Below, one piece after another: positions 14,699 through 22,694 of a DNA stretch of 37,179 nt (the first letter of the stretch is position 1; each line of letters starts with the position of its first letter). The notes under the pieces were generated by a model. The model saw nothing but the letters and a program-made list of their open reading frames with translations, had not been told where the DNA came from and ran no database searches. Both the position numbers and the translations under genes were made by a program. Origin of the DNA: Christensenella sp. UBA3944 (GTDB taxonomy: Bacteria; Bacillota; Clostridia; Christensenellales; DTU072); contig DGDU01000019.1 of NCBI GenBank assembly GCA_002385605.1, positions 1 to 37,179 on the forward strand. The letters are read 5' to 3'.

Positions 14699-16647
14699 GC
14701 GAATTCGATACACCGCGCAAAGACGCCCCTCAGGAAAGCAAAGGCTTTAATTTAGGCAGCGCCCTCGGCGTGGGCGGGCCCGAAGTACCCGAGAAGATAG
14801 ACAAAGCCCAGGACTTCAAAGGCACGGTAGTGCGCCTTATAAAATACCTTAAGCCCCAGTTTGTGCCCCTCGTGGCAATGATGATTATAGCCGCGATAGG
14901 CACATGGTTTGCCATCTGGGTGCCGGATATCCTCAAGAAGGTCACAAACGCCCTAACCGACAGCCTGCAATACTTTATCGATATCCGCCTGCCCCAGCAT
15001 TCGGGCGGCGAAGGCAACGGCGTGCTGTACACCTATATCGCGCCCATACTTTGGACCTGCGCCGTGCTGTATGTCCTAAACTCTTTGTTCCTTCTCACAA
15101 GCGGTATGATAGCCGCCTCGATGAGCCAGAAGGTTGTGCGCCGCATGAGAAGCGATGTAAAGGACAAGCTGGACAAGGTGCCGCTAAGCTACTTCGACTC
15201 CACCCCCACGGGCGATGTCCTTTCGAGGGTAACCAACGATATCGAGATGGTGTCGATCACCCTGCAGGAAAGTATAAACCAGATTATTTCGGGCGTAATG
15301 ACGGTTATAGGCGTCTTTATAATGATGGTCAGGATAGACTGGCTGTTGTCTATAATCGCCCTGATCAGCCTGCCGCTGTTGTATTTTGCGTCGCGCCTCA
15401 TTATAAAAAAGTCGCAGATAGAGTTTGCCAGGCAGCAAAAACGGATAGGCGAGCTTAACGGCCACATTGAGGAGATGTACACAGGCCACAGGATTATAAA
15501 GCTTTACTCCCACGAAGAAGAAAGCATTAAGGACTACGAAAAGATTAACGCCGAGCTCAAAAAGGCAACCCGCAAGTCGCAATTCTACGCGGGCATAGTG
15601 CTTCCCACAATTAAGTTTATTAACAATCTCTGCTATGTGGGCATCTGCGTGGGCGGCGGCTTCAGGGCGGGCCAGGGCATTATAACGATAGGCGACATAC
15701 AGGCATTGCTTCAGTACACCCGCCAGTTCGCCCAGCCCATCGAGAACATAAGCAATATAGCCAACACCATTCAGACAGCTATGGCGGCAGCCGAGCGCGT
15801 ATTCCAGATCTTCGACCTCGAGGAGATGGAGGAAGAAAGCGCCAGGCCGCGGTCTGTGGCCCATATCGAGGGCAGGGTGGATATCGAGCATATCGCCTTC
15901 TCTTACAGCAAGACCAAGCCCCTCATCACCGATTTGAGCCTGAATGTTAACGCCGGCGAGTCGATAGCCATAGTTGGGCCTACGGGCGCGGGCAAGACGA
16001 CGCTTGTAAACCTGCTTATGAGGTTCTACGAGCTGGATAAGGGCAGAATCCTTATTGACGGCGTCGATATGAGGGACTATACCCGCAACGACCTGCGCAG
16101 CCTATACGGCATGGTGCTTCAGGATACCTGGCTCTTTAACGGCTCGGTGGCCGACAACATCGCCTACGGCAAGCCCGACGCTACAAGAGAGGAGATTATC
16201 GCCGCCGCCAAGAAAGCGCACGCGCACTCCTTTATAGAAACTATGGAGCACGGCTACGACACCATAATAAACGAGGACGCGAGCAACATAAGCCAGGGGC
16301 AGAAGCAGCTTCTCACGATAGCCCGCGCCATTCTAAAGGACCCGAAGATTATAATCCTGGACGAGGCGACCAGCTCGGTGGATACCCGCACCGAAAAGTA
16401 TGTGCAGAGCGCCATGCTCGCCATGATGGAAGGCAAGACAAGCTTTGTTATAGCGCACAGGCTTTCCACCATAAAGAGCGCTGCCGTCATCCTTGTTATG
16501 AATAACGGCGATGTCGTCGAGCAAGGAAACCACGAAACGCTTATGGCAAAGAAGGGCTTCTACTACGAACTTTACAACAGCCAGTTCGCGGGCATCACCG
16601 ACGAAAACCGCTACGACGACACTGTTGTGGCCTTCAAGCAGACCTGA
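14695..16647 (+). CDS. ABC exporter half, partner with catalytic Walker B
   Basis: A 650-residue exporter half with an N-terminal cytoplasmic extension of about 55 residues, six helices (about 58-385) and an ATPase domain. Walker A is GPTGAGKTT (about 428-436), Walker B is ILDEATSS with the catalytic Glu, and the H-loop is IAHRLST. Its signature is altered to SQGQ instead of SGGQ. The upstream subunit has the opposite pattern, so the pair should form a heterodimer with one working and one degenerate ATP site, as in TM287/TM288-type exporters. Substrate is unknown; drugs, lipids or peptides are typical. ATG 14695 overlaps the previous TGA, indicating translational coupling. The first helix pair has only a moderate loop of about 45 residues. 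Confidence 0.93.
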   Translation: MSEFDTPRKDAPQESKGFNLGSALGVGGPEVPEKIDKAQDFKGTVVRLIKYLKPQFVPLVAMMIIAAIGTWFAIWVPDILKKVTNALTDSLQYFIDIRLPQHSGGEGNGVLYTYIAPILWTCAVLYVLNSLFLLTSGMIAASMSQKVVRRMRSDVKDKLDKVPLSYFDSTPTGDVLSRVTNDIEMVSITLQESINQIISGVMTVIGVFIMMVRIDWLLSIIALISLPLLYFASRLIIKKSQIEFARQQKRIGELNGHIEEMYTGHRIIKLYSHEEESIKDYEKINAELKKATRKSQFYAGIVLPTIKFINNLCYVGICVGGGFRAGQGIITIGDIQALLQYTRQFAQPIENISNIANTIQTAMAAAERVFQIFDLEEMEEESARPRSVAHIEGRVDIEHIAFSYSKTKPLITDLSLNVNAGESIAIVGPTGAGKTTLVNLLMRFYELDKGRILIDGVDMRDYTRNDLRSLYGMVLQDTWLFNGSVADNIAYGKPDATREEIIAAAKKAHAHSFIETMEHGYDTIINEDASNISQGQKQLLTIARAILKDPKIIILDEATSSVDTRTEKYVQSAMLAMMEGKTSFVIAHRLSTIKSAAVILVMNNGDVVEQGNHETLMAKKGFYYELYNSQFAGITDENRYDDTVVAFKQT

Positions 16648-16653
16648 CAAAAA

Positions 16654-16705
16654 GCGGGGCTTTGGCGTAAAAATCGGGCTTTTTCGTTTGGTAACGCCGC
16701 CCCGC
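16654..16705 (+). terminator. Long bulged hairpin after the exporter operon
   Basis: GCGGGGC (16654-16660) pairs with GCCCCGC (16699-16705), and after a three-base bulge GGCGT (16664-16668) pairs with ACGCC (16694-16698). The loop of 25 bases is T- and A-rich and no U-run follows, so it may be an RNA processing or barrier structure rather than a simple terminator. Confidence 0.45.
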
Positions 16706-16731
16706 ATTTCTATAAAAACGGCTTATTTTGT

Positions 16732-16760
16732 TTGTAAAAATGTAAATACTATGCTATAAT
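16732..16760 (+). promoter_or_regulatory. Extended -10 sigma-A promoter of the PRPP synthetase operon
   Basis: TTGTAA (16732-16737) and TATAAT (16755-16760) are 17 bp apart, with TGC directly before the -10. An inverted repeat TCAAGT (16760-16765) and ACTTGA (16785-16790) starts at the end of the -10 box. Confidence 0.8.
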
Positions 16761-16809
16761 CAAGTTGCTCATTCAGATGTGACTACTTGATTTTCCGTTT
16801 GGAGGAAAT

Positions 16810-17961
16810 ATGCCAACATTTTTTACTTCTGTTTTCCAGGATGTCTCACCCGTCGCGCCTTTGGGCCTCATAGTACTTAAGGGGGCGGAAGAACTTGGAA
16901 AGCAGATAGACAGCTATCTTGTACAGTGGTACAACAGAGATGTAGGCTTCAAAGATCCCAAATTCAAAAGAGATACATTTATAATAAAGAGCCAATGCCC
17001 CAGGTTTACAACGGGCGACGGCAAAGCGATAATAGAAGAAAGCGTACGCGGCTACGACCTGTATTTTATCGTTGATGTAGGCAACTACAGCGTAAAATAT
17101 AATATGTTCGGGCACGAAAACAGCATGTCGCCCGACGACCACTACGCCGACCTCAAGCGCCTCATAAGCGCGGCGGGAGGCAAGGCCGCAAGGATAACCG
17201 TGGTTATGCCCCTTCTTTATGGCGGAAGGCAGCATAGAAGGAACAGCAGGGAATCCCTAGACTGCGCCCAGATGCTCCAGGAGCTTTTCGCCATGGGCGT
17301 AAAAGACCTAATAACCTTCGACGCCCACGACCCCAGAGTGCAAAACTCGGTGCCGCTTATGGGCTTCGATAACTTCTTCCCGACATATCAGATTCTTAAG
17401 GCGCTAATGGCTAAGTTCCCCGATGTGTCGCTGGACAAAGACAGCTTCATGGTTGTAAGCCCCGACGAAGGCGCCATGAGCCGCAATATCTACTATGCTT
17501 CGGTGCTGGGTGTAGACCTCGGAATGTTCTACAAGCGCCGCGATTATACTAATATAGTAAACGGCCGCAACCCCATAGTTGCGCATGAATATATAGGGAC
17601 CGATGTCGCCGGCAAAGATATATTTGTAGCCGACGATATCATCGCCACGGGCGACAGCGTTTTGAGGCTTTGCCGCGAACTTAAAGAAAAGGGCTGCCGC
17701 AACATCTTCCTTATGGCGACCTACGCTTTGTTTACAGAGGGCTGCGCCAAATTTGACGACGCTTACGCAGAAGGGCTGTTCACCGCCGTGCTTAGCACCA
17801 ACCTAACTTATGTTTCGGAGGAACTAAAGAGCAGGGATTGGTTTGTCTGCGCCGATATATCCAAGTATATTTCATACATAATAAGCTCTTGCAACCAGAA
17901 CAAATCGGTATCCCCGCTGCTCAACTCTGCCGACAGAATCCATGAGCTTCTCGGCAGATAA
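16810..17961 (+). CDS. prs: Ribose-phosphate pyrophosphokinase (long form)
   Basis: A 383-residue PRPP synthetase, which transfers pyrophosphate from ATP to ribose 5-phosphate for nucleotide, histidine and tryptophan synthesis. Two phosphoribosyltransferase-like domains are visible. The catalytic flexible loop appears as PLLYGGRQHRR near residues 136-146, the metal-binding DAHDP follows, and the PRPP loop is FVADDIIATGDSV near residues 272-284. It is about 70 residues longer than the classical enzyme and has GDS where many have GGT, as in a divergent Clostridia-type form. ATG 16810 follows TTTGGAGGAAAT. It leads a probable operon with an unknown gene, a metal-dependent hydrolase and rho. Confidence 0.88.
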   Translation: MPTFFTSVFQDVSPVAPLGLIVLKGAEELGKQIDSYLVQWYNRDVGFKDPKFKRDTFIIKSQCPRFTTGDGKAIIEESVRGYDLYFIVDVGNYSVKYNMFGHENSMSPDDHYADLKRLISAAGGKAARITVVMPLLYGGRQHRRNSRESLDCAQMLQELFAMGVKDLITFDAHDPRVQNSVPLMGFDNFFPTYQILKALMAKFPDVSLDKDSFMVVSPDEGAMSRNIYYASVLGVDLGMFYKRRDYTNIVNGRNPIVAHEYIGTDVAGKDIFVADDIIATGDSVLRLCRELKEKGCRNIFLMATYALFTEGCAKFDDAYAEGLFTAVLSTNLTYVSEELKSRDWFVCADISKYISYIISSCNQNKSVSPLLNSADRIHELLGR

Positions 17962-17965
17962 CGAT

Positions 17966-18415
17966 ATGAAAGCTCGATTATCTATCTTTAGCGAAGACAA
18001 AACTCTGTTTTTTAATACGCTCTGCGAGCTTAGCCTTGACAAAAACAAGGCACAAATGGAGTTTCCGTTACGCTCCGAGGATAAAGAGGCAAGGATTATT
18101 CTGGGCATAAACCGAAAGAAAATAACGGTGTTACGCATTGTGGAAAATACGGATCGGGACGAAGACGACATCGACGAAGGGCCGCAAGAGGATATTTTTG
18201 TCTTGTCCAGCGAAAAAAACGAGCCATCCAAAGCCGTAATTTCGTTGGACGGCATAGACCTTTATTTTTCGACGGATTATTTTTTTGTGCGGATAGGCAA
18301 AAATTATGTAGAGGCCATGGTGGGATGCGCGTTCAGGACTGCTGACAGCAAGACCGATTTGCGAAAGATATTTTTGAAATGTGTCGCCGAAAAGCCAAAG
18401 ACTAAGATTATATAG
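17966..18415 (+). CDS. Uncharacterised acidic protein in the prs-rho operon
   Basis: A 149-residue soluble protein that I do not recognise. It has no signal peptide or membrane helix, alternates charged and beta-prone segments, and has an acidic patch near residues 68-80 (DRDEDDIDEGPQED). ATG 17966 begins four bases after the PRPP synthetase stop; the in-frame ATG at 17942 would add eight residues and overlap that gene by 20 bases. Neither start has a clear ribosome binding site, which suggests translational coupling. The next gene follows 24 bases later with its own GAGGAG site. Confidence 0.7.
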   Translation: MKARLSIFSEDKTLFFNTLCELSLDKNKAQMEFPLRSEDKEARIILGINRKKITVLRIVENTDRDEDDIDEGPQEDIFVLSSEKNEPSKAVISLDGIDLYFSTDYFFVRIGKNYVEAMVGCAFRTADSKTDLRKIFLKCVAEKPKTKII

Positions 18416-18439
18416 GATAATACAATTTGAGGAGTTCTT

Positions 18440-19099
18440 ATGAAGGTAGAATGGTTGGGGCACAGCTCCTTTAAGCTTACCGAAAGCACGGGAATTTCCA
18501 TAGTGACAGACCCTTACAACGGTCCCAAAGTGGGTATCGATTACCCCGATGTCGAGGCGGATTATGTTACCGTAAGCCATAAGCATTTCGACCACGACGC
18601 CGTAGAAAATGTAAAGGGCTACAAATCGGTAATCGATATGCCGGGTACATACGATTTATGCGGGGTTACCGTGTACGGGCTTATGAGCTATCACGACCAC
18701 AAGAAGGGCGCGCTCAGGGGCCGTAACATAGTTTACAAAATCCGCATGGACGGCGTCGATATCTGCCACCTGGGCGACATCGGGGAAGAGCTTTCCCCCA
18801 TGCTTGCAGAGCTTATAGGTTCAATAAATGTGCTTATGATACCCGTGGGCGGCAGGTTCACGATAAACGCCAAGCAGGCCAAAGAATATGTCGATATGCT
18901 TATGCCGGATATCGTGATACCCATGCATTATATGCTTGAGGGATACAACACCGACTTAGACGAGCTTGAAGATTTCCTCAAGTTATTTGACGAAGAAAAT
19001 ATAGAGTTTGCCGAAGAAGTAATCGAGCTTGACCGCACCGACTTCGACGGCGAGCGAACAAGAATAATAGTCCCCAAAAGGGTGACAAGGAGTATATAA
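18440..19099 (+). CDS. Metal-dependent hydrolase, metallo-beta-lactamase fold (UPF0173/YtkL-like)
   Basis: A 219-residue protein beginning with the typical WLGHSSF segment. The metal-binding motif reads SHKHFDHD, with His47, His49, Asp51 and His52, followed by HLGDIG, IPVGGRFT and IPMHY, which match the short UPF0173-type branch of the fold. Members of this branch have no well-established physiological substrate. It should be a cytoplasmic di-metal hydrolase. ATG 18440 is preceded by GAGGAG. Its stop overlaps the rho start by one base (TAATG), so the two are translationally coupled. Confidence 0.88.
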   Translation: MKVEWLGHSSFKLTESTGISIVTDPYNGPKVGIDYPDVEADYVTVSHKHFDHDAVENVKGYKSVIDMPGTYDLCGVTVYGLMSYHDHKKGALRGRNIVYKIRMDGVDICHLGDIGEELSPMLAELIGSINVLMIPVGGRFTINAKQAKEYVDMLMPDIVIPMHYMLEGYNTDLDELEDFLKLFDEENIEFAEEVIELDRTDFDGERTRIIVPKRVTRSI

Positions 19100-20760
19100 T
19101 GAGTTCAGATATCAACAAAGAACAGCTTGACGCTATGAATATATGGCAGCTTCGCGACCTTGCCCGAAAGTTAGGCCACGACTCGCCGACATCACAGCGC
19201 AAGCAACAGCTCATCGATTTTGTGCTGGAAAAATACAGCGGCGAACAGTCAAGCCCTCCGGAGCTTAACGCCGATGAGCAGCCAAAGAAGCGCGGGCGCG
19301 GACGCCCGCCCAAGAAAGTGGTAATCAATTACGACGAGATCCTGCCCAAGCCCGAAAAGCTTGTCGCGGCGGACAGCGGCGCCGAAGCCGCGGTAGCCTA
19401 CCAGCCCGAACCCGCCCCGGCGGCCCCCGCAATCCCGTATGATTACCAGGAAAGAAAGCCCGATTTCCCAAAAAAGGACGCGTGGAAAGCGCGCGTTAAC
19501 GAAGGTAAGCAATCCCCCCAACAGCAAAACCAACCCCAACCTTACGGACAGCAAAACAACCAGTTTTCTCAGCAGCAAACCAACTTCCAGCAGCCGCCCG
19601 CCGCTTTATCCGACGAGGTAGGCATAAGGGAAGGCGTTCTCGAAATCTGCCCCGACGGCTACGGCTTTCTTAGGGCAAAAAACTACGAGCAGGGCGAAGG
19701 CGACGCTTATATCGCGATGCCCAAAATCCGCAAATCGGGGCTGAGAAGAGGCGACTATGTTGTAGCAAATGTCAAAATGCTTGCCGAAAACAGGCCCTGG
19801 AATGTCCAGGAAATTATCTCGGTAAATGGCATGCCCCCAGAAAGGGCTTTTAACCGCCCCAACTTCGACAGCCTCACCCCTATTTATCCCGACAGCAGGC
19901 TGAAGCTTGAGATAGACGGCGAGAAAAACGACTTCGCCATCAGGGCGATAGACCTTGTAGCCCCCATAGGCAAGGGGCAGAGGGCGATGATAGTCAGCCC
20001 GCCTAAAGCGGGCAAAACCACCCTGCTTAAAAAGATAGCCCACAGCATCACAACCAATTACCCCGATGTACACCTCATAGTGCTTCTTGTGGACGAGCGC
20101 CCCGAAGAAGTTACCGATATGCAAAGAAGCATAAAGGGCGAGGTAATATACAGCACCTTCGACGAGATGCCCGAGCATCACACCAAGGCCGCCGAAATGG
20201 TACTGGAGCGCGCAAAGAGGCTTGTTGAGTGCGGTAAGGATGTCGTCATACTTCTGGACAGCCTTACAAGGCTTGCCCGCGCCTACAATATGACAATAAC
20301 CCCCACAGGCAAGACGCTTAGCGGCGGTATCGACCCCGGCGCCCTGTATCAGCCCAAAAGGTTTTTCGGCGCGGCAAGAAACATAGAGTTCGGCGGAAGC
20401 CTTACCATTATAGCCACCGCCCTTATTGACACGGGCAGCCGCATGGACGATGTAATTTACGAAGAGTTTAAGGGCACGGGCAATATGGAAATCCACCTCG
20501 ACAGAAGGCTTTCCGAAAAGCGCATCTTCCCCGCAATCGACCTTAACCGCAGCGGCACGAGAAAAGAAGAGCTCCTCCTTTCGCAAAAAGAACTCGAAGG
20601 CATCTGGGCAGTCCGCAAGATGCTCTCGGCGGGCGATGTTCAGGAAGCCACCGAAAACCTCATCGGTATGCTTGTAAAAACCGCTAACAACAAAGAGTTT
20701 ATCGAGCAGCTTAGCCTGCAGATAATGAAGCTCCAGAAAGAAGGCTACAAAGTGATGTAA
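19099..20760 (+). CDS. rho: Transcription termination factor Rho with disordered Gln-rich insert
   Basis: A 553-residue hexameric RNA-dependent ATPase that terminates transcription; the E. coli protein has 419 residues. A SAP-like N-terminus (IWQLRDLARKLG) is followed by a basic AT-hook-like KKRGRGRPPKK (about 56-74), Pro/Ala-rich sequence, and a Gln/Asn/Pro tract at about 134-169. The cold-shock RNA-binding domain follows (DGYGFLRAKNY), then Walker A PPKAGKTT at about 301-308, Walker B VILLDSLTRLARAYN near 382-396, and the Q- and R-loop region (ATALIDTGSRMDDVIYEEFK). The whole catalytic core looks intact. The start at 19099 overlaps the upstream stop by one base. Confidence 0.97.
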   Translation: MSSDINKEQLDAMNIWQLRDLARKLGHDSPTSQRKQQLIDFVLEKYSGEQSSPPELNADEQPKKRGRGRPPKKVVINYDEILPKPEKLVAADSGAEAAVAYQPEPAPAAPAIPYDYQERKPDFPKKDAWKARVNEGKQSPQQQNQPQPYGQQNNQFSQQQTNFQQPPAALSDEVGIREGVLEICPDGYGFLRAKNYEQGEGDAYIAMPKIRKSGLRRGDYVVANVKMLAENRPWNVQEIISVNGMPPERAFNRPNFDSLTPIYPDSRLKLEIDGEKNDFAIRAIDLVAPIGKGQRAMIVSPPKAGKTTLLKKIAHSITTNYPDVHLIVLLVDERPEEVTDMQRSIKGEVIYSTFDEMPEHHTKAAEMVLERAKRLVECGKDVVILLDSLTRLARAYNMTITPTGKTLSGGIDPGALYQPKRFFGAARNIEFGGSLTIIATALIDTGSRMDDVIYEEFKGTGNMEIHLDRRLSEKRIFPAIDLNRSGTRKEELLLSQKELEGIWAVRKMLSAGDVQEATENLIGMLVKTANNKEFIEQLSLQIMKLQKEGYKVM

Positions 20761-20788
20761 CCTTATAAACAAAGTGTTAGAAATAAAA

Positions 20789-20816
20789 ACGCCGCCCCTC
20801 AAAGGCGGCGTCTTTT
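20789..20816 (+). terminator. Rho-independent terminator after rho
   Basis: ACGCCGCC (20789-20796) pairs perfectly with GGCGGCGT (20804-20811) over a seven-base loop, followed by CTTTTATT. Confidence 0.9.
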
Positions 20817-20824
20817 ATTGTTAC

Positions 20825-20852
20825 AAGAAAAGCCCCGTATTTAGCGGGGCTT
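20825..20852 (-). terminator. Rho-independent terminator after the aldolase gene
   Basis: Read on the minus strand, AAGCCCCG pairs with CGGGGCTT (20830-20837 with 20845-20852) around a seven-base loop, followed by TTTTCTTG. It faces the rho terminator, so the two convergent units are separated. Confidence 0.9.
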
Positions 20853-20868
20853 GTGTTTTGTAATCTTA

Positions 20869-21798
20869 TTATATTTTGTTGTTGCAGCCGAGCACATTTA
20901 TTATCTTGTGCCTTACGATTTCTTTTATGGCCGATCTCGCCGGGCCGAGGTATTGGCGGGGGTCGAAGTGCGAGGGATTCTCGCTAAAGTACTTGCGGAT
21001 GGTGGCGGTTACGGCGAGGCGGAGGTCGCTGTCGATGTTAATCTTGCAGACTGCCATCGAGGCGGCTTTGCGGAGCATTTCCTCGGGTACGCCTTTTGCG
21101 CCGGGCATGTTGCCGCCGTAGAGGTTAATTTGCTCTACGAGGTACTGCGGGACGCTGGAAGCGCCGTGCAGGACGATGGGGAAGCCGGGCACGCGCCTAC
21201 TTACTTCCTCGAGGATGTCGAAGCGGAGTTTTGCCTCGCCCTTGAACTTGTAGGCGCCGTGGCTGGTTCCTATAGCAATTGCCAGGCTGTCTACATTGGT
21301 ACGGGCGACAAACTCTTCTACCTGTCCGGGGTCGGTGAACGCGGCGTCCTCGGCGGAAACATTAACATCGTCCTCGATGCCTGCAAGCTTGCCGAGTTCG
21401 GCCTCTACGACTACGCCGTGGTCGTGGGCGTATTCGACTACATTCTTTGTAATCTTGATGTTATCCTCGAAGCTGTGGGCGGAAGCGTCTATCATAACAG
21501 AGGTGAAGCCTTTGTCGATGCAGTCCTTGCAGAGCTCGAAGGTGTCGCCATGGTCGAGGTGCAGGCAGATGGGAAGCCCCGAATCTTCTACAGCGGCTTC
21601 TACCAGCTTCTTAAGGTAAAGGGGGTTGGCGTACTTGCGCGCGCCTGCCGATACCTGAAGGATGAGGGGCGACCTTTCTTCTTTGGCGGCCTCGACTATG
21701 CCCTGAATTGTTTCCATATTATTTACATTAAAGGCACCAATGGCGTATCCGCCTTCGTAAGCCTTCTTGAACATTTCGGCACTTGTGACCAGTGGCAT
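20869..21798 (-). CDS. fba: Fructose-bisphosphate aldolase, class II
   Basis: A 309-residue zinc-dependent aldolase that splits fructose 1,6-bisphosphate into dihydroxyacetone phosphate and glyceraldehyde 3-phosphate. Class II hallmarks are GAFNVNNMET near the N-terminus, the zinc-binding HLDHGDTFE, VEAELGKLAGIEDDV, IAIGTSHGAYKF with a zinc His, VLHGASSVP and KINIDSDLR. I start at the Met beginning MPLVTSAEM (21798), which has GGGAGG eight bases upstream, not at the in-frame ATG at 21840. It is a single-gene unit on the minus strand, divergent from trmN6. Confidence 0.96.
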   Translation of the reverse strand: MPLVTSAEMFKKAYEGGYAIGAFNVNNMETIQGIVEAAKEERSPLILQVSAGARKYANPLYLKKLVEAAVEDSGLPICLHLDHGDTFELCKDCIDKGFTSVMIDASAHSFEDNIKITKNVVEYAHDHGVVVEAELGKLAGIEDDVNVSAEDAAFTDPGQVEEFVARTNVDSLAIAIGTSHGAYKFKGEAKLRFDILEEVSRRVPGFPIVLHGASSVPQYLVEQINLYGGNMPGAKGVPEEMLRKAASMAVCKINIDSDLRLAVTATIRKYFSENPSHFDPRQYLGPARSAIKEIVRHKIINVLGCNNKI

Positions 21799-21854
21799 TC
21801 TTATACCTCCCAAAATACATGTGAATAGTTTATTGAACAAAATGTTCTTTATAC

Positions 21855-21863
21855 ATTATACCA
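21855..21863 (-). promoter_or_regulatory. fba: Extended -10 promoter element of fba
   Basis: Minus-strand TGG followed by TATAAT, an extended -10 box, 57 bases before the aldolase start. An inverted repeat GAACA/TGTTC (21835-21847) lies about eight bases downstream of the -10 box and could be an operator. Confidence 0.55.
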
Positions 21864-21920
21864 CCAAAGTATATGAAAATCCAGCGGGCGACAATATTTT
21901 TAGCCGTAAGGCAAAGAAAA

Positions 21921-21950
21921 TTGCAAAACGCGCCCCTTTTAAGCTATAAT
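21921..21950 (+). promoter_or_regulatory. Sigma-A promoter of trmN6, giving a leaderless transcript
   Basis: TTGCAA (21921-21926) and TATAAT (21945-21950) are 18 bp apart. The trmN6 ATG begins at 21960, nine bases after the -10 box, so the untranslated leader should be about zero to three bases. Confidence 0.7.
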
Positions 21951-21959
21951 ACTTATGTT

Positions 21960-22694
21960 ATGCTAAAGAAATCCGAGCGCCTCGACTATCTGGAGTGCAA
22001 AGACCTTCAAATAATACAGGACAAAAGCGGCTACACCTTTACGACGGACGCCGTGCTGCTTGCCAATTTCGTCAGGGCTTACGCCAAGGAAAGGCTTTTG
22101 GACCTCGGCACGGGCTCCGGCGTTGTACCCATACTCTGCTCTGTAAAGACAACAGCAAAAGAGCTTGTAGGGCTTGAAATCCAGGAGCGCCTCGCCGATA
22201 TGGCAAAAAGGTCTGTGGAGCTAAACAACCTATGCCCTCGCGTAAAGATAGTAAAAGGCGACATAAAGGACGCGCCCGCTATATTCGGTCACGAGAGCTT
22301 CGATGTCATAACGACAAACCCGCCTTATATGCCCTTCGAGGGGAATGCGGAGGATGCCGACGAGCACACCATCTGTCGCCGCGAGGTGCTAATCACCATA
22401 GAACAGCTTATGGAAAGCGCCGGCAAGGTGCTTAAATATGGCGGAAGGCTGTACTGCGTCTATAAAGCCGAAAGGCTTACCGACCTTCTTTGCGCCATGC
22501 GGGCGGGCGGCATAGAGCCAAAAGCGCTAACCCTTGTTATGCCCAAGGCTTCCAAGCAGCCCGACACCGTAATAGTAGAGGGCAAGAAAGGCGCGAAGAG
22601 CGGTATTCTGATAAGAAAACCCCTTGTTGTCAACAAGGAGGAGGGCGGCTACACCGAGGAAGCCGCAAGGATATACAATAAGGATAAATTATGA
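21960..22694 (+). CDS. trmN6: tRNA1(Val) (adenine37-N6)-methyltransferase family protein
   Basis: A 244-residue class I SAM-dependent methyltransferase like TrmN6/YfiC. The SAM-binding motif LLDLGTGSGVVPI lies at residues 46-58, and the catalytic adenine N6-methyltransferase motif NPPY is at 120-123. The N-terminus (ERLDYLECKDLQIIQDKSGYTFTTDAVLLA) matches the family start, which supports ATG 21960. An open upstream extension to 21873 would lie before the promoter. No ribosome binding site is present and the mRNA should be leaderless. The gene overlaps rsmI by four bases (ATGA), so two RNA-modifying enzymes are made together. Confidence 0.88.
   Translation: MLKKSERLDYLECKDLQIIQDKSGYTFTTDAVLLANFVRAYAKERLLDLGTGSGVVPILCSVKTTAKELVGLEIQERLADMAKRSVELNNLCPRVKIVKGDIKDAPAIFGHESFDVITTNPPYMPFEGNAEDADEHTICRREVLITIEQLMESAGKVLKYGGRLYCVYKAERLTDLLCAMRAGGIEPKALTLVMPKASKQPDTVIVEGKKGAKSGILIRKPLVVNKEEGGYTEEAARIYNKDKL

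Noticed and set aside
19606..20802. 398-codon minus-strand frame opposite rho
   Set aside because: The rho catalytic motifs are on the plus strand; the antisense frame has no RBS and shows no recognisable domain.
20851..21828. 325-codon plus-strand frame opposite the aldolase
   Set aside because: It is the complement of the zinc-binding aldolase gene, crosses the minus-strand terminator and has no start signal.
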